From contig JAEZRP010000022.1 of the NCBI GenBank assembly GCA_023444095.1, positions 186,001 through 250,000 on the forward strand: a stretch of DNA of 64,000 bases, read 5' to 3'. This DNA comes from Bacillota bacterium. Lineage in GTDB: Bacteria; Bacillota; Clostridia; Christensenellales; Aristaeellaceae. Shown one piece after another: positions 54,978 through 63,814 of this stretch. The stretch's first letter is position 1, and every line of letters starts with the position of its first letter. Under the pieces are notes generated by a model. That model was not told the origin of the DNA. It saw only the letters and a list, made by a program, of their open reading frames with translations, and made no database searches. Both the position numbers and the translations under genes were made by a program.

Positions 54978-56915
54978 TTACGTCAGTCGATCATCCCGCG
55001 GGCAGTGCGCGTAATCCGCGACCTCCCGCCAGCTGACATTGTAGCCCGCGCCCTTCGCGCAGAAGATGGAGTCCGGCGTGTCCGCCCGGACGGGGTCGTA
55101 TCCCGCCGCTTCCACAAGCTCCGCTTCGTTCGCGGCGCGCTCGTAATGGTCGAGGCGATAGCTCAGATTGCCCCGTCCATGGGCAAACGCGGTCAGCTCC
55201 GCCCCGTAACCCGCGATTTCCCGGAACGTAACCTCGCCGTCGATGGTCACGAGGCCCATCGCGTAGGCGGGCGGCCCGCACCGGGCGCGCATGCGCACGA
55301 GGTCGCCCGTGATCTTTCCGAATAGATCGGCGGGCGCGCGCACCGAGAAGGAGCACCAAGGCTCGAGAATCGCGCTTTGTGCGTGCATGAGCGCGCAGCG
55401 GATCGCGCGGTAGGTCGCCTCCCGAAAGTCGCCGCCCTCCGTGTGCTTGAGGTGCGCGCGGCCGATCAAAAGCTGCACCGTGACGTCCGCAAGCGGCGCG
55501 CCGATCAAAACGCCCCGGTGGCGCTTCTCAAACACGTGCGTCTCGACGAGCCTTTGCCACTGGAGCGCGAGGTCGTCCACGTGGCAGAGAGATTCAAAGC
55601 GGACGCCGCTCCCCCGCGCACCGGGCACGAGCCGCACATGCACCTCCGCGTAGTGCTTCAGCGGCTCGAAGTGGCCGATGCCGACGGTGGGCGCGAGGAT
55701 CGTCTCCATGTAGTTGATTTTCCGTTCCCCGAACGCGACCTCCATTTGATAGCGGTCGCGCATCAGCTGCCGCAGCACCTCGAGCTGCACCTCGCCCATC
55801 ACGCTGATGCCGATGCCGGAAGGATCGCGCTCCACCGAGAGCGCGGGCTCCTCGTCCTCGATCTCCCGGAGCGCGCGCAGCACGTCGTCGATCCGGTGCT
55901 CCGGGGGAAACGAGACGGAGGCGCGCAGCATGGGCTCCGAGGCGAATTCCGAGGCGGCGAACGATGGATCGCCGATCACCGCGCCCGGTTTCGCGTCCGG
56001 GATGCCGACCGCCGCGCACAGATCACCCGCCTCCGCCGCGGGAACGGGCTTGTACCGCGCGCCGTGGTAGCGGCGAAGCTCCGTGAGCTTCAAGCCCCCC
56101 ACCTCGTCCCGCACGCGCACGCGGCCCGCGAGCACCTTGAAAAAGCATACGCGCGCGCCCTGCGGATCGTGCCTCACCTTATAGACGCGCGCGGAAAATG
56201 GCGCCGAAAGCCGCGCCTCGTAATCCGTGTCCGTCAGACGCGTAAGCGCCGCGAGGAAGGGATCGATCCCCTCGCCCGTGAGCGCAGCGCCGTAGAAAAC
56301 CGGGAAGAGCGCGCGCGATTGGATCTGGCGCACGAGCGCTTCCGCCCAGCGCGCCTCGTCGACGCGTCCCGCGAAGAACCTCTCGAGAAGCGCCTCGTCC
56401 CGCTCCGCGACCGCCTCCGCGAGCGCCGGGGACAGCTTCTCCGGATACCCGGTCAATTCGACGGCGTCGCGCGAGAGCCGCTCCCGGATCTCCGAAAGCA
56501 CGGCCTCCCGGTCCGCGCCCGCGCGGTCGACCTTGTTGACGAACAGAAAGACGGGCACACCGCGCTTCTCCAGGAGGTGCCACACGGTTTCCGTGTGGCT
56601 CTGGACGCCCTCGACGCAGCTCACGATGACGACCGCGTAGTCCATGGCGGCGATGGCGCGCTCCATCTCGGGCGAAAAATCGACGTGGCCGGGCGTGTCG
56701 AGCCAGAAGTAGGTATCCCCCGCGCGCTCGAACACGGCCTGATCCGAAAAGACAGTGATGCCCCGCGCGCGCTCGATGGGGTGCGCGTCGAGGAACGCGT
56801 CCTTGTGGTCCACGCGCCCGAGCGCGCGGATCGCGCCCGCGCGGTAGAGCGCCTGCTCGGAGAAGGTGGTCTTGCCCGCGTCCACGTGCGCGAGAATGCC
56901 GATCGTCTTTTTCAT
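54978..56915 (-). CDS. TetM-like ribosome-protection GTPase homologue
   Basis: A 645-residue translational GTPase of the TetM/TetO/EF-G class. G1 is ILAHVDAGKTTF (about 7-18), G3 WLDTPGHVDF, and G4 FVNKVDRAG; RARGITVFSD is switch I. The length and domain order match TetM (about 640), and the C-terminal half contains MGEVQLEVLRQLM and GHFEPLKHYAEVHVRL. Homology is clear but the tip loops of domain IV that displace tetracycline differ, so resistance is not established; many Clostridia carry such proteins with unknown function. There is no ribosome site before its ATG. A hairpin and T run at 56922-56948 lie directly upstream. Confidence 0.82.
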   Translation of the reverse strand: MKKTIGILAHVDAGKTTFSEQALYRAGAIRALGRVDHKDAFLDAHPIERARGITVFSDQAVFERAGDTYFWLDTPGHVDFSPEMERAIAAMDYAVVIVSCVEGVQSHTETVWHLLEKRGVPVFLFVNKVDRAGADREAVLSEIRERLSRDAVELTGYPEKLSPALAEAVAERDEALLERFFAGRVDEARWAEALVRQIQSRALFPVFYGAALTGEGIDPFLAALTRLTDTDYEARLSAPFSARVYKVRHDPQGARVCFFKVLAGRVRVRDEVGGLKLTELRRYHGARYKPVPAAEAGDLCAAVGIPDAKPGAVIGDPSFAASEFASEPMLRASVSFPPEHRIDDVLRALREIEDEEPALSVERDPSGIGISVMGEVQLEVLRQLMRDRYQMEVAFGERKINYMETILAPTVGIGHFEPLKHYAEVHVRLVPGARGSGVRFESLCHVDDLALQWQRLVETHVFEKRHRGVLIGAPLADVTVQLLIGRAHLKHTEGGDFREATYRAIRCALMHAQSAILEPWCSFSVRAPADLFGKITGDLVRMRARCGPPAYAMGLVTIDGEVTFREIAGYGAELTAFAHGRGNLSYRLDHYERAANEAELVEAAGYDPVRADTPDSIFCAKGAGYNVSWREVADYAHCPRDDRLT

Positions 56916-56921
56916 GTGAGA

Positions 56922-56948
56922 TAAAAAGGAAGCCGACGCGGCGTCGGC
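56922..56948 (-). terminator. Hairpin/T-run between pssA and the TetM-like gene
   Basis: GCCGACG (56932-56938) pairs with CGTCGGC (56942-56948); TTTTTA follows on the minus strand, seven bases before the TetM-like ATG. It is either the pssA terminator or an attenuator for the TetM-like gene. Confidence 0.75.
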
Positions 56949-56954
56949 GTTCGC

Positions 56955-57587
56955 TTATGGATTTCCGAGGCTTCCGCCAAAGGCGGTGACGAGCGCGAAG
57001 ATCCCGGCCCCGAGGACCGCGCACACGATCATGCCGAACGCGTGCAGCTTCGGAATCCGGAAGGGCGAGATGAACAGGATACCGATGACCATAAGCGGCG
57101 CGGCGTAAAAGCCGCCCAGCGAAGGGGAAACGAGGGCGTCCGCCGCGGCAAAGGCCGGGACGAGCAGGGAGGCGGAGGTCACGGGAAGGCCGTCGTAGGT
57201 CTTCCTGCGCCCGGGGTCCGTGCGCACGCGGTTCATCTCCTGCACGTTGAAATAGCCGAGGCGGATGGCCGCCGTGAGCACAAAAAATGCGGAGGCGGCG
57301 ACGGCGTACCAGCGGTGCCCGTCCATCGCGAGGCAGATGGTCGCCGGAAGCGCGCCAAAGCACACGAGATCTGAAAGCGAGTCGATCTGAATGCCGAACG
57401 ACTTTTCATCCTCGCCGCGCGCGCACCTGCGGGCGATGGGGCCGTCGATCATGTCGCACAGCCCGCAGACCATGAGGCAGAAAAGCGCAGCCCGCATCTC
57501 TCCGGCCATCGCCAGCGCGATCCCGGTGACGGCGGTCGCGAGACCCAGATAAGTGGCGATGACGGATTTGTTATAATAGCCTATCAA
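56955..57587 (-). CDS. pssA: CDP-alcohol phosphatidyltransferase, PssA-like
   Basis: A 210-residue membrane enzyme with about five or six helices. The CDP-alcohol motif DG-x2-AR-x8-G-x3-D-x3-D appears as DGPIARRCARGEDEKSFGIQIDSLSD (about 48-73). The similarity is to CDP-diacylglycerol-serine O-phosphatidyltransferases, which make phosphatidylserine; PgsA-type function cannot be fully excluded. Start is TTG 57587 with AAAGGGGA 7 bases upstream. Promoter TTGACA-17-TATCAT precedes it. A phosphatidylserine decarboxylase gene is not adjacent. Confidence 0.85.
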   Translation of the reverse strand: MIGYYNKSVIATYLGLATAVTGIALAMAGEMRAALFCLMVCGLCDMIDGPIARRCARGEDEKSFGIQIDSLSDLVCFGALPATICLAMDGHRWYAVAASAFFVLTAAIRLGYFNVQEMNRVRTDPGRRKTYDGLPVTSASLLVPAFAAADALVSPSLGGFYAAPLMVIGILFISPFRIPKLHAFGMIVCAVLGAGIFALVTAFGGSLGNP

Positions 57588-57627
57588 TGGAGTATCCCCT
57601 TTGCATTCGTATCACAGCAATATTACA

Positions 57628-57656
57628 ATGATATACGCATATGCCCGTTCTGTCAA
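57628..57656 (-). promoter_or_regulatory. pssA promoter
   Basis: On the minus strand TTGACA (57656-57651), 17 bases, TATCAT (57633-57628). Confidence 0.8.
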
Positions 57657-57891
57657 GCGCGGAAACAAGCAATCTCGTGCAGGAAGGCCCCGCGTCCATT
57701 TCGGAGCGCGGGGCCCGCCTTTTCAGAGACGCTTCGGAGATGCCGCACAGAGCACGCGCGTTCCGACGAGAAGAAATCGTCAGATTGCGCTTGCGGAATT
57801 CTCCGACGCAAAAGCGCTGCGTCAAGAATTCTGCGGGTGCGAGATGGCGGAAATGCTTCCGTCCGCGCGCGCGGAATTGTGCGGGATCGCC
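57657..57891. other. Non-coding gap between pssA and the peptide-binding protein gene
   Basis: No believable gene. It contains one strong hairpin, GGCCCCGCG (about 57686) with CGCGGGGCC (about 57706) followed by CGCCTTTTC on the plus strand, which may end transcription of the peptide-binding gene. The remainder (about 57720-57890) has several GAATTC-centred short repeats with no clear role. Confidence 0.5.
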
Positions 57892-59490
57892 TTAATCGAA
57901 GTACGCGTACTCGAAGTAGATGTGGCCGATCTTGTTCTTGACGATGCCCTTGAGTTCCGACTTCACGAGGTAGTCGTCGGTCATGGTGTACATCGGCATG
58001 CCGGGCATCTGCTCGCAGAGGTAGGCCTCGGCGGCGACGAGCGCCTGCTCGCGCGCGGCGGGATCGATGATCTGGCTGGCGGCCGCGATCATGTCGTCAT
58101 AGGTCGTGTCGTCCCAGCCGTTCTCGGAGGCGTTCGAGCCGGAGACCCAGATCTTGAGGTTCGCGGACGGATCGAGGTAGTCGCAGGTGTAGCCGTTTCT
58201 GCCGACCGAGAAATTGCCGTTCGCGAGCTCGTCCCAGTAGGTCGAGGACTCGTAGGTGGTGATGGTGTACTCGATGCCCAGGTTCGTCTTCCACATTTCG
58301 CCCAGAATCTGCGCCATCAGCTTCTGCTGGTCGCTGTTCTGGCACACGATGTTGACGGCCGGGAAGCCCGCGCCGCCCTCGTAGCCCGCCTCGGCCAGAA
58401 GGGCCTGCGCGGCGGCGACGTCCTCGGCGAACTGGTTGCCCGCGACGGAACGGTAGGAACCTTCGGTGGTGAGGGAGGGCTGGGAATCCGGCACGAAGCC
58501 GAACACCGGCACCTCGCTGGTGAGGCCGACCGCGGTGAGGACCGCCTGGCGGTCGATCGACATGGAGAAGGCGCGGCGCACGCGCGCGTCGGAGAACTCG
58601 GGCAGCTTGGTGTTGAAGTCCCAGTACTGGATGCCGATGCGATCGGAGGTGACGTACTGGTCGGTCTCGCCGTACTTGTTCTTGGCGTTGATGTCGATGT
58701 CGTCCGCGACGTTCAGCTCGCCGTTGTCATACGCCACGAGAACCGCCGTCGGATCGGCGATGATGTAGTAGATGAGCTGATCGATCTTCACGTCGGCGGC
58801 TGCGTAGTAGTTGGGGTTCTTGGTCATGACCAGCTTATCGAGCGAGGAATACTCGGTGAGCATGAACGCGCCGTTCGAGACATAGGTGTCGACGGACTTG
58901 GTCCACGCGTCGCCGGTCGCCTCGACGACATCCTTTTTGACCGGGAAGAACACCGTCGTCGCGGTGAGTGTCACGAACCACGGGGCATAGTAGGAGGTCT
59001 CGACGACGAGCGTCTTGTCATCCGTGGCCTTCACGCCCACGTCGTCTGCGGTGAGGGTTCCCTCGTTATATTCCTTGCCGTTTTTGAGAACCCACAGGTC
59101 GGAGGCGGAGCCGGAGCCGACCTCGGGATTCAGAACGCGCTTCCAGGAATACTCGAAGTCCTGCGCGGTGAGCGGCGTTCCGTCCGACCACAGGAGGCCT
59201 TCCTTGAGCTGGAAGGTATAGGTCATGCCGTCCTCGGAGACCTCATAGCTCTCGGCGCAGCCGGGAATGTAGCTCTCGCCGTCCGGTCCCAGCTTGTAAA
59301 GGCCCGCAAAGAGGTTCTGAAGCACGATCGAGGAACGGGAGTAGGTATTGAGGGTCGGATCCATCTGCTGCGGGTCGTCGGCGATCTCGTACTTGATGAC
59401 GTTCTCGCCCTCCGCGACGACGGAAGCCTGCAGGATTCCGGTCGTGAGAAGGAGCGCGAAGGCCAGAAGGAGCGCGAACTTCCTTTTCAT
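57892..59490 (-). CDS. Peptide ABC transporter substrate-binding protein (OppA/DppE-like)
   Basis: A 532-residue family 5 solute-binding protein. The N-terminus MKRKFALLLAFALLLTTGILQASVVAEGEN is a clear signal peptide but has no lipobox cysteine, unusual for a Gram-positive binding protein, so it may be secreted or held another way. YEIADDPQQMDPTLNTYSRS, GAFMLTEYSSLDKLVMTKNPNYY, DARVRRAFSMSIDRQAV and YSKP-like loops follow the family pattern. GGAGG lies 9 bases before ATG 59490. Promoter TTGACA-17-TAAGAT. It is divergent from oppBCDF and presumably feeds peptides to that importer. Confidence 0.92.
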   Translation of the reverse strand: MKRKFALLLAFALLLTTGILQASVVAEGENVIKYEIADDPQQMDPTLNTYSRSSIVLQNLFAGLYKLGPDGESYIPGCAESYEVSEDGMTYTFQLKEGLLWSDGTPLTAQDFEYSWKRVLNPEVGSGSASDLWVLKNGKEYNEGTLTADDVGVKATDDKTLVVETSYYAPWFVTLTATTVFFPVKKDVVEATGDAWTKSVDTYVSNGAFMLTEYSSLDKLVMTKNPNYYAAADVKIDQLIYYIIADPTAVLVAYDNGELNVADDIDINAKNKYGETDQYVTSDRIGIQYWDFNTKLPEFSDARVRRAFSMSIDRQAVLTAVGLTSEVPVFGFVPDSQPSLTTEGSYRSVAGNQFAEDVAAAQALLAEAGYEGGAGFPAVNIVCQNSDQQKLMAQILGEMWKTNLGIEYTITTYESSTYWDELANGNFSVGRNGYTCDYLDPSANLKIWVSGSNASENGWDDTTYDDMIAAASQIIDPAAREQALVAAEAYLCEQMPGMPMYTMTDDYLVKSELKGIVKNKIGHIYFEYAYFD

Positions 59491-59525
59491 AGATATACCT
59501 CCTGAGCATTTTTATACCTGACAGA

Positions 59526-59554
59526 ATCTTATCAGACAGTGCAATTCATGTCAA
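59526..59554 (-). promoter_or_regulatory. Promoter of the peptide-binding protein gene
   Basis: On the minus strand TTGACA (59554-59549), 17 bases, TAAGAT (59531-59526). Confidence 0.85.
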
Positions 59555-59644
59555 GCTCCGGATGCAAATTAACTTCATGTTTAATAACATCCGTGTTAAA
59601 ATGAATTTTTTACATTGCCTTCCCTGTAAAAACGGCCAGACGAC

Positions 59645-59674
59645 TTTACAGCATCCGAGTGTTTGCGGTACAAT
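59645..59674 (+). promoter_or_regulatory. Promoter of oppBCDF
   Basis: TTTACA (59645-59650), 18 bases, TACAAT (59669-59674), about 50 bases before the oppB ATG. The region between the two divergent promoters is AT-rich and may hold a shared regulator site. Confidence 0.65.
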
Positions 59675-59728
59675 AACCTACATAATCATACAGGCCGGAG
59701 CGCCCGGCCCAGGCAATCGGGAGGTTCC

Positions 59729-60658
59729 ATGGTCAAATATGTCATCAAGCGCCTGTTCGCGGGCATTCTCACGATCGTGGTCCTGATCACGATCGCGTTT
59801 TTCCTCATGCACGCGATGCCGGGAAGCCCCTTCAGCCAGGAGGAACAGAAGAAGCTGACCGCGGAACAGCTTGAAAAGCTCGAGGCGAAGTACGGCCTCG
59901 ACCAGCCCGTGTGGAAGCAGTACGTCACTTACTGGGAGGGCCTCCTCCGGTTCGACTTCGGCAACTCCTTCAAAAAGCCGGACACGGAGGTCAACGAGAT
60001 CATATTCGCCCACTTCCCCACTTCCGCCAGGGTGGGCGGTATCGCGGTCGGCGTGGCGCTCCTGGTGGGGATTCCCCTCGGCATCGCGGCGGCGCTCAAC
60101 CGCGGGCGGTTCATGGACTGGATCTGCATGATGTTCGCGACGGTGGGGATCTCCGCGCCCGTATTCGTGATCTCGGTCCTCCTCATGTACCTGCTGTGCG
60201 GCGTATTCCCGCTCCTGCCGAACTTCGGGCTCAACAGCTGGAAGAGCTACATCCTCCCCGTCGCCTGCCTCGCCTTCAACCCCATCGCCTACATCGCGCG
60301 CCAGACGCGCTCCTCCATGCTCGAGGCGATGGAGCAGGACTACGTGCGCACCGCGCGCGCGAAGGGCGTCTCGGAGTTTTTCGTCGTCACCAAGCACGCG
60401 CTCAAAAACGCGGTGATGCCGGTCGTTACCTATTTGGGCCCCCTCGTCGCGGGTCTTCTCACGGGCTCGTTCGTGGTCGAGCGCCTCTTTTCCATCTCCG
60501 GCATCGGCCGATACTTCGTGCAGTCCATCTCCGACCGCGACTACACGATGATCATGGGCATCACCATCTTCTTCGGGGTGTTCGTCGTGGTCTGTAACCT
60601 CGTCGTGGACATCCTGCTCGCGGTCATCGACCCGCGCGTGAAGCTTTCGAGCAATTAA
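59729..60658 (+). CDS. oppB: Oligopeptide ABC permease OppB
   Basis: A 309-residue permease with six helices. The first helix (YVIKRLFAGILTIVVLITIAFFLMHAMPGSPF) and the ArpQyGLDQPVWKQYVTYW loop are standard for OppB. The EAA motif that contacts the ATPase is EAMEQDYVRTARAKGVSEFFVVTKHALKNAVMPVVTYLG, near the C-terminus. ATG 59729 has GGGAGG 5 bases ahead. Fifteen-base gaps to oppC and from oppC to oppD indicate a single operon. Confidence 0.96.
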   Translation: MVKYVIKRLFAGILTIVVLITIAFFLMHAMPGSPFSQEEQKKLTAEQLEKLEAKYGLDQPVWKQYVTYWEGLLRFDFGNSFKKPDTEVNEIIFAHFPTSARVGGIAVGVALLVGIPLGIAAALNRGRFMDWICMMFATVGISAPVFVISVLLMYLLCGVFPLLPNFGLNSWKSYILPVACLAFNPIAYIARQTRSSMLEAMEQDYVRTARAKGVSEFFVVTKHALKNAVMPVVTYLGPLVAGLLTGSFVVERLFSISGIGRYFVQSISDRDYTMIMGITIFFGVFVVVCNLVVDILLAVIDPRVKLSSN

Positions 60659-60672
60659 CCAAGGAGGCAGCC

Positions 60673-61662
60673 ATGGCAAGAAGGAAAATGACGTTCGCGC
60701 AGGTTCCCGCGGCGGCGCTCTCCGCGCAAATCGCGCCGGACCGGTACGCGGCACTCGACGAGGCAATGTTCCGCACGGACACCCGGGACGACGGGAGCGC
60801 GGAGGCGGTCGTCCGCCCGAGCACGACCTACTGGCACGACGTGTGGCAGAGGTTTCGGCGCGATCCGCTGGCGCTGTTCGGACTGTTCGTCATCCTCGCG
60901 ATGGGCGTCGCGTGCGTCCTTGTCCCGATGTTTTCCAAGTATACATACTCCGGGATGGACCTTACGAACATGAACGCCGCGCCGAGCCTTTCCCACCTGT
61001 GCGGAACCGACCAGATGGGGCGCGACCTCTTCATCCGCATCATGTACGGCGCGCGGATCTCCCTGTCGATCGGCATCGTCGCTGCGGCGATCAACTTCGC
61101 GATCGGCGTTCTGTACGGCGGCATCGCGGGCTACGTGGGCGGCAAGGCGGACATGGTGATGATGCGCCTCGTGGACATCCTCATCTCGCTCCCGAGCATG
61201 CTCTATATCGTTCTCATCATGCTGGTTCTGGGCTCGAGCGTGGGCTCCGTCATCATCGCCCTCTGCTTTACGAGCTGGATCGGCACCGCGCGCGTGGTCA
61301 GAAGCGAGGTCATGCACCTCAAGCATTCCGAGTACGTGCTCGCGGCGCGGCTCGCGGGCGGGAAGCTGTGGAACCTTCTCACAACCCACCTCATCCCCAA
61401 CGCCATGGGTCCGATCATCGTCTCGACGGCGTTTCTGATCCCCTCGGCCATCTTCTCGGAGGCCTTCCTCTCCTTCCTCGGGATCGGCATTCAGGCCCCG
61501 ATGGCGAGTTGGGGGACCTTGGCGAACGACGCGCGATCGACGCTCCTTACATATCCCTTCCAGATGATCTTCCCCGTGCTCGCGATCTGCGTCACGATGT
61601 TCTCCTTCAACTTCATCGGCGACGGGCTGCGAGACGCGCTCGATCCGAGGCTCAAAAAATGA
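60673..61662 (+). CDS. oppC: Oligopeptide ABC permease OppC
   Basis: A 329-residue permease. After a variable cytoplasmic N-terminus (about 1-60) come helices beginning at LALFGLFVILAMGVACVLVPMF, the HLCGTDQMGRDLFIRIMYGARISLSIG block typical of OppC/DppC, and the EAA motif EYVLAARLAGGKLWNLLTTHLIPNAMGPIIV. GGAGG precedes ATG 60673. Partner of OppB in the membrane channel. Confidence 0.96.
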   Translation: MARRKMTFAQVPAAALSAQIAPDRYAALDEAMFRTDTRDDGSAEAVVRPSTTYWHDVWQRFRRDPLALFGLFVILAMGVACVLVPMFSKYTYSGMDLTNMNAAPSLSHLCGTDQMGRDLFIRIMYGARISLSIGIVAAAINFAIGVLYGGIAGYVGGKADMVMMRLVDILISLPSMLYIVLIMLVLGSSVGSVIIALCFTSWIGTARVVRSEVMHLKHSEYVLAARLAGGKLWNLLTTHLIPNAMGPIIVSTAFLIPSAIFSEAFLSFLGIGIQAPMASWGTLANDARSTLLTYPFQMIFPVLAICVTMFSFNFIGDGLRDALDPRLKK

Positions 61663-61675
61663 CGCGGAGGCAAGC

Positions 61676-62671
61676 ATGGCAAGACTTCTCGAAGTAAAGA
61701 ACCTGACGACAAGCTTCCACATCGGCGTCGGCTGCGTGCAGGCGGTCAGGAATGTGTCGTTCCATCTGGATTCCGGCGAATCGCTGGGCATCGTAGGCGA
61801 ATCGGGCAGCGGCAAGAGCGTCACCATGCTCTCCGTGATGGGACTTTTGCCGGAGTATTCGCAGATTAATGCCGATGCGATCACATTTGACGGCAAAAAC
61901 ATGCTCGATCTCGACGCGAAGGAATTCAGGCGAATCCGCGGCGGGGAGATCGGCATGATCTTTCAGGACCCCATGACGAGCCTCAACCCCCTCTACACCG
62001 TCGAGAACCAGCTCACGGAGCCATTGCGCATCCATCGCGGGCTCTCGAAGGCCGAGGCGCGCCTCAAGGCGCTCGAGCTTCTCCGGCGCGTGGAGATTCC
62101 GAACCCAGAGGAGCGGCTCAGGCAGTATCCGCACGAATTTTCGGGCGGCATGCGCCAGCGGGTCATGATCGCCATGGCGGTCGCCTGCCAGCCGAAGCTC
62201 GTCATCGCGGACGAGCCGACGACCGCGCTCGACGTGACGATCCAGGCACAGGTTCTGGAGCTTTTAAACGGCCTCAAGAACGACACGAACACCTCCATCG
62301 TCATGATCACGCACGATCTGGGCGTCATCGCGAGCATGTGCAAGCGGATTCTGGTCATGTACGGCGGCATCATCTGCGAGCAGGGCACCGCGCGCGAGGT
62401 ATTCTACGAGCCGAAGCACCCCTACACCTGGGGCCTTCTGCGCTCCATCCCGAAGATCACCGAGCGGAAGGGCGAAAAGCTCATCCCGATCAACGGAACG
62501 CCGCCCGACATGCTGAGGCCTCCCAAGGGCTGCCCCTTCGCGCCGCGCTGCCGCCACGCCATGCCCGTGTGCAGGGCCTACCTCGCGCCGGAGACGGTTC
62601 TTTCCGAGACGCACGCCGTCTCCTGTCACCTCATGCACCCCAAGGCCCCGAAGATCGAAAGGGAGGTGTGA
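61676..62671 (+). CDS. oppD: Oligopeptide ABC ATPase OppD
   Basis: A 331-residue ATPase. Walker A is GESGSGKSVTM (about 42-52), the Q-loop IFQDPMTSLNPLYTV, signature FSGGMRQRVMIAMA, Walker B LVIADEPTTALDVTIQAQ. The C-terminal oligopeptide domain has CPFAPRCRHAMPVC, the cysteine cluster that holds a [4Fe-4S] or zinc site in OppD/DppD. It begins 13 bases after oppC and ends 2 bases before oppF. Confidence 0.96.
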   Translation: MARLLEVKNLTTSFHIGVGCVQAVRNVSFHLDSGESLGIVGESGSGKSVTMLSVMGLLPEYSQINADAITFDGKNMLDLDAKEFRRIRGGEIGMIFQDPMTSLNPLYTVENQLTEPLRIHRGLSKAEARLKALELLRRVEIPNPEERLRQYPHEFSGGMRQRVMIAMAVACQPKLVIADEPTTALDVTIQAQVLELLNGLKNDTNTSIVMITHDLGVIASMCKRILVMYGGIICEQGTAREVFYEPKHPYTWGLLRSIPKITERKGEKLIPINGTPPDMLRPPKGCPFAPRCRHAMPVCRAYLAPETVLSETHAVSCHLMHPKAPKIEREV

Positions 62672-62673
62672 GA

Positions 62674-63642
62674 ATGGCGAGCGAGCCTCTCATTCAGGTC
62701 AGAAACCTCAAAATGTACTTCCCGGTGGGGAACTCCCTGTTCGGCAGGCGGCGGACCCTGAAGGCAGTGGACGACGTGAGCTTCGCGCTCTCCCCCGGCG
62801 AGACGTTCGGGCTGGTGGGCGAGTCCGGCTGCGGAAAGACGACCGTCGGGCGCACGGTGGTGCGGCTCTACGAGCCGACGAGCGGGCAAATCCTCTTTGC
62901 CGGCGCGGACATCGCGCGGCTCTCCGAAAAGGAAGTCCTCCGGTACCGCAACCGCATGCAGATGATCTTTCAGGACCCCTACGCCTCCCTCAACCCGCGC
63001 ATGACGGTCTCGTCCATCGTGGCGGAGCCGCTCCGGTATCAGGGCGCGGACGCAAGCGAGATCAACGCGCGCGTGCGGGAACTGGTCGAGCGCGTGGGAC
63101 TCAAGGAGGACCATTTGAACCGCTATCCGCACGAGTTTTCGGGCGGCCAGCGCCAGAGGATCGGCATCGCCCGCGCGCTCGCGAGCAGGCCGGATTTCAT
63201 CGTGTGCGACGAGCCGATTTCGGCGCTCGACGTCTCGATCCAGGCGCAGATCATCAACATGCTCGAGGAACTCCAGGAGCAGCTGAACGTGACGTACCTG
63301 TTCGTCTCGCACGACCTTTCGATGGTCCGGCACATCTCCCACCGCGTAGCGGTGATGTACCTGGGCCGCATCGTGGAGATGGCGCCGGTCAACGAGCTTT
63401 ACGCGAACATGCTCCACCCCTACACCAAGGCGCTCATGTCCGCGGTTCCCGTCGCGGACCCCGACGCGGCCGCAAAGTCGAGCCGGATCGTGCTGCAGGG
63501 GGACGTGCCCGCGCCCATCGATCCGCCGAGCGGATGCGCCTTCCGCACGCGCTGCCCCTACAGCGTCGGGCGGTGCGCGAAGGAGACGCCGCATCTGCGC
63601 GAGATGGGCAGCGGACACATGGTCGCGTGCCATGTGGTCTGA
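62674..63642 (+). CDS. oppF: Oligopeptide ABC ATPase OppF
   Basis: A 322-residue ATPase. YFPVGNSLFGRRRTLKAVDDVSF is the OppF-type start; Walker A is GESGCGKTTVGR, signature FSGGQRQRIGIARAL, Walker B FIVCDEPISALDVSIQAQ, and the C-terminal cluster CAFRTRCPYSVGRC completes it. ATG 62674 follows the oppD stop by two bases with GGGAGGTG as ribosome site. With OppD it forms the heterodimeric motor of the peptide importer. Confidence 0.96.
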   Translation: MASEPLIQVRNLKMYFPVGNSLFGRRRTLKAVDDVSFALSPGETFGLVGESGCGKTTVGRTVVRLYEPTSGQILFAGADIARLSEKEVLRYRNRMQMIFQDPYASLNPRMTVSSIVAEPLRYQGADASEINARVRELVERVGLKEDHLNRYPHEFSGGQRQRIGIARALASRPDFIVCDEPISALDVSIQAQIINMLEELQEQLNVTYLFVSHDLSMVRHISHRVAVMYLGRIVEMAPVNELYANMLHPYTKALMSAVPVADPDAAAKSSRIVLQGDVPAPIDPPSGCAFRTRCPYSVGRCAKETPHLREMGSGHMVACHVV

Positions 63643-63663
63643 ACCGGAAGCCGATTGCCGTTG

Positions 63664-63700
63664 GACGCCCTGACCGGGAGGTCGGGGCGTCCCGCCTTTC
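63664..63700 (+). terminator. opp operon terminator
   Basis: GACGCCCTGACC (63664-63675) pairs with GGTCGGGGCGTC (63680-63691), followed by CCGCCTTTCTC. Confidence 0.8.
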
Positions 63701-63734
63701 TCTCGGACAACAACGCCCGGAACCCCATTTTCGG

Positions 63735-63763
63735 TGGACGCGCCGCCCATCGCGTGCTATACT
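63735..63763 (+). promoter_or_regulatory. tdh promoter
   Basis: TGGACG (63735-63740), 17 bases, TATACT (63758-63763), about 45 bases before the tdh ATG. Confidence 0.75.
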
Positions 63764-63814
63764 TGTGGATGGAGGATTCTACCGGCTTGCGGCGGACGAG
63801 GAGGACTACATATC

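Noticed and set aside
54978..56915. Calling the TetM-like gene a tetracycline resistance determinant
   Set aside because: Homology covers the whole protein, but the resistance loops are not conserved by eye and such housekeeping-like homologues are common in Clostridia.
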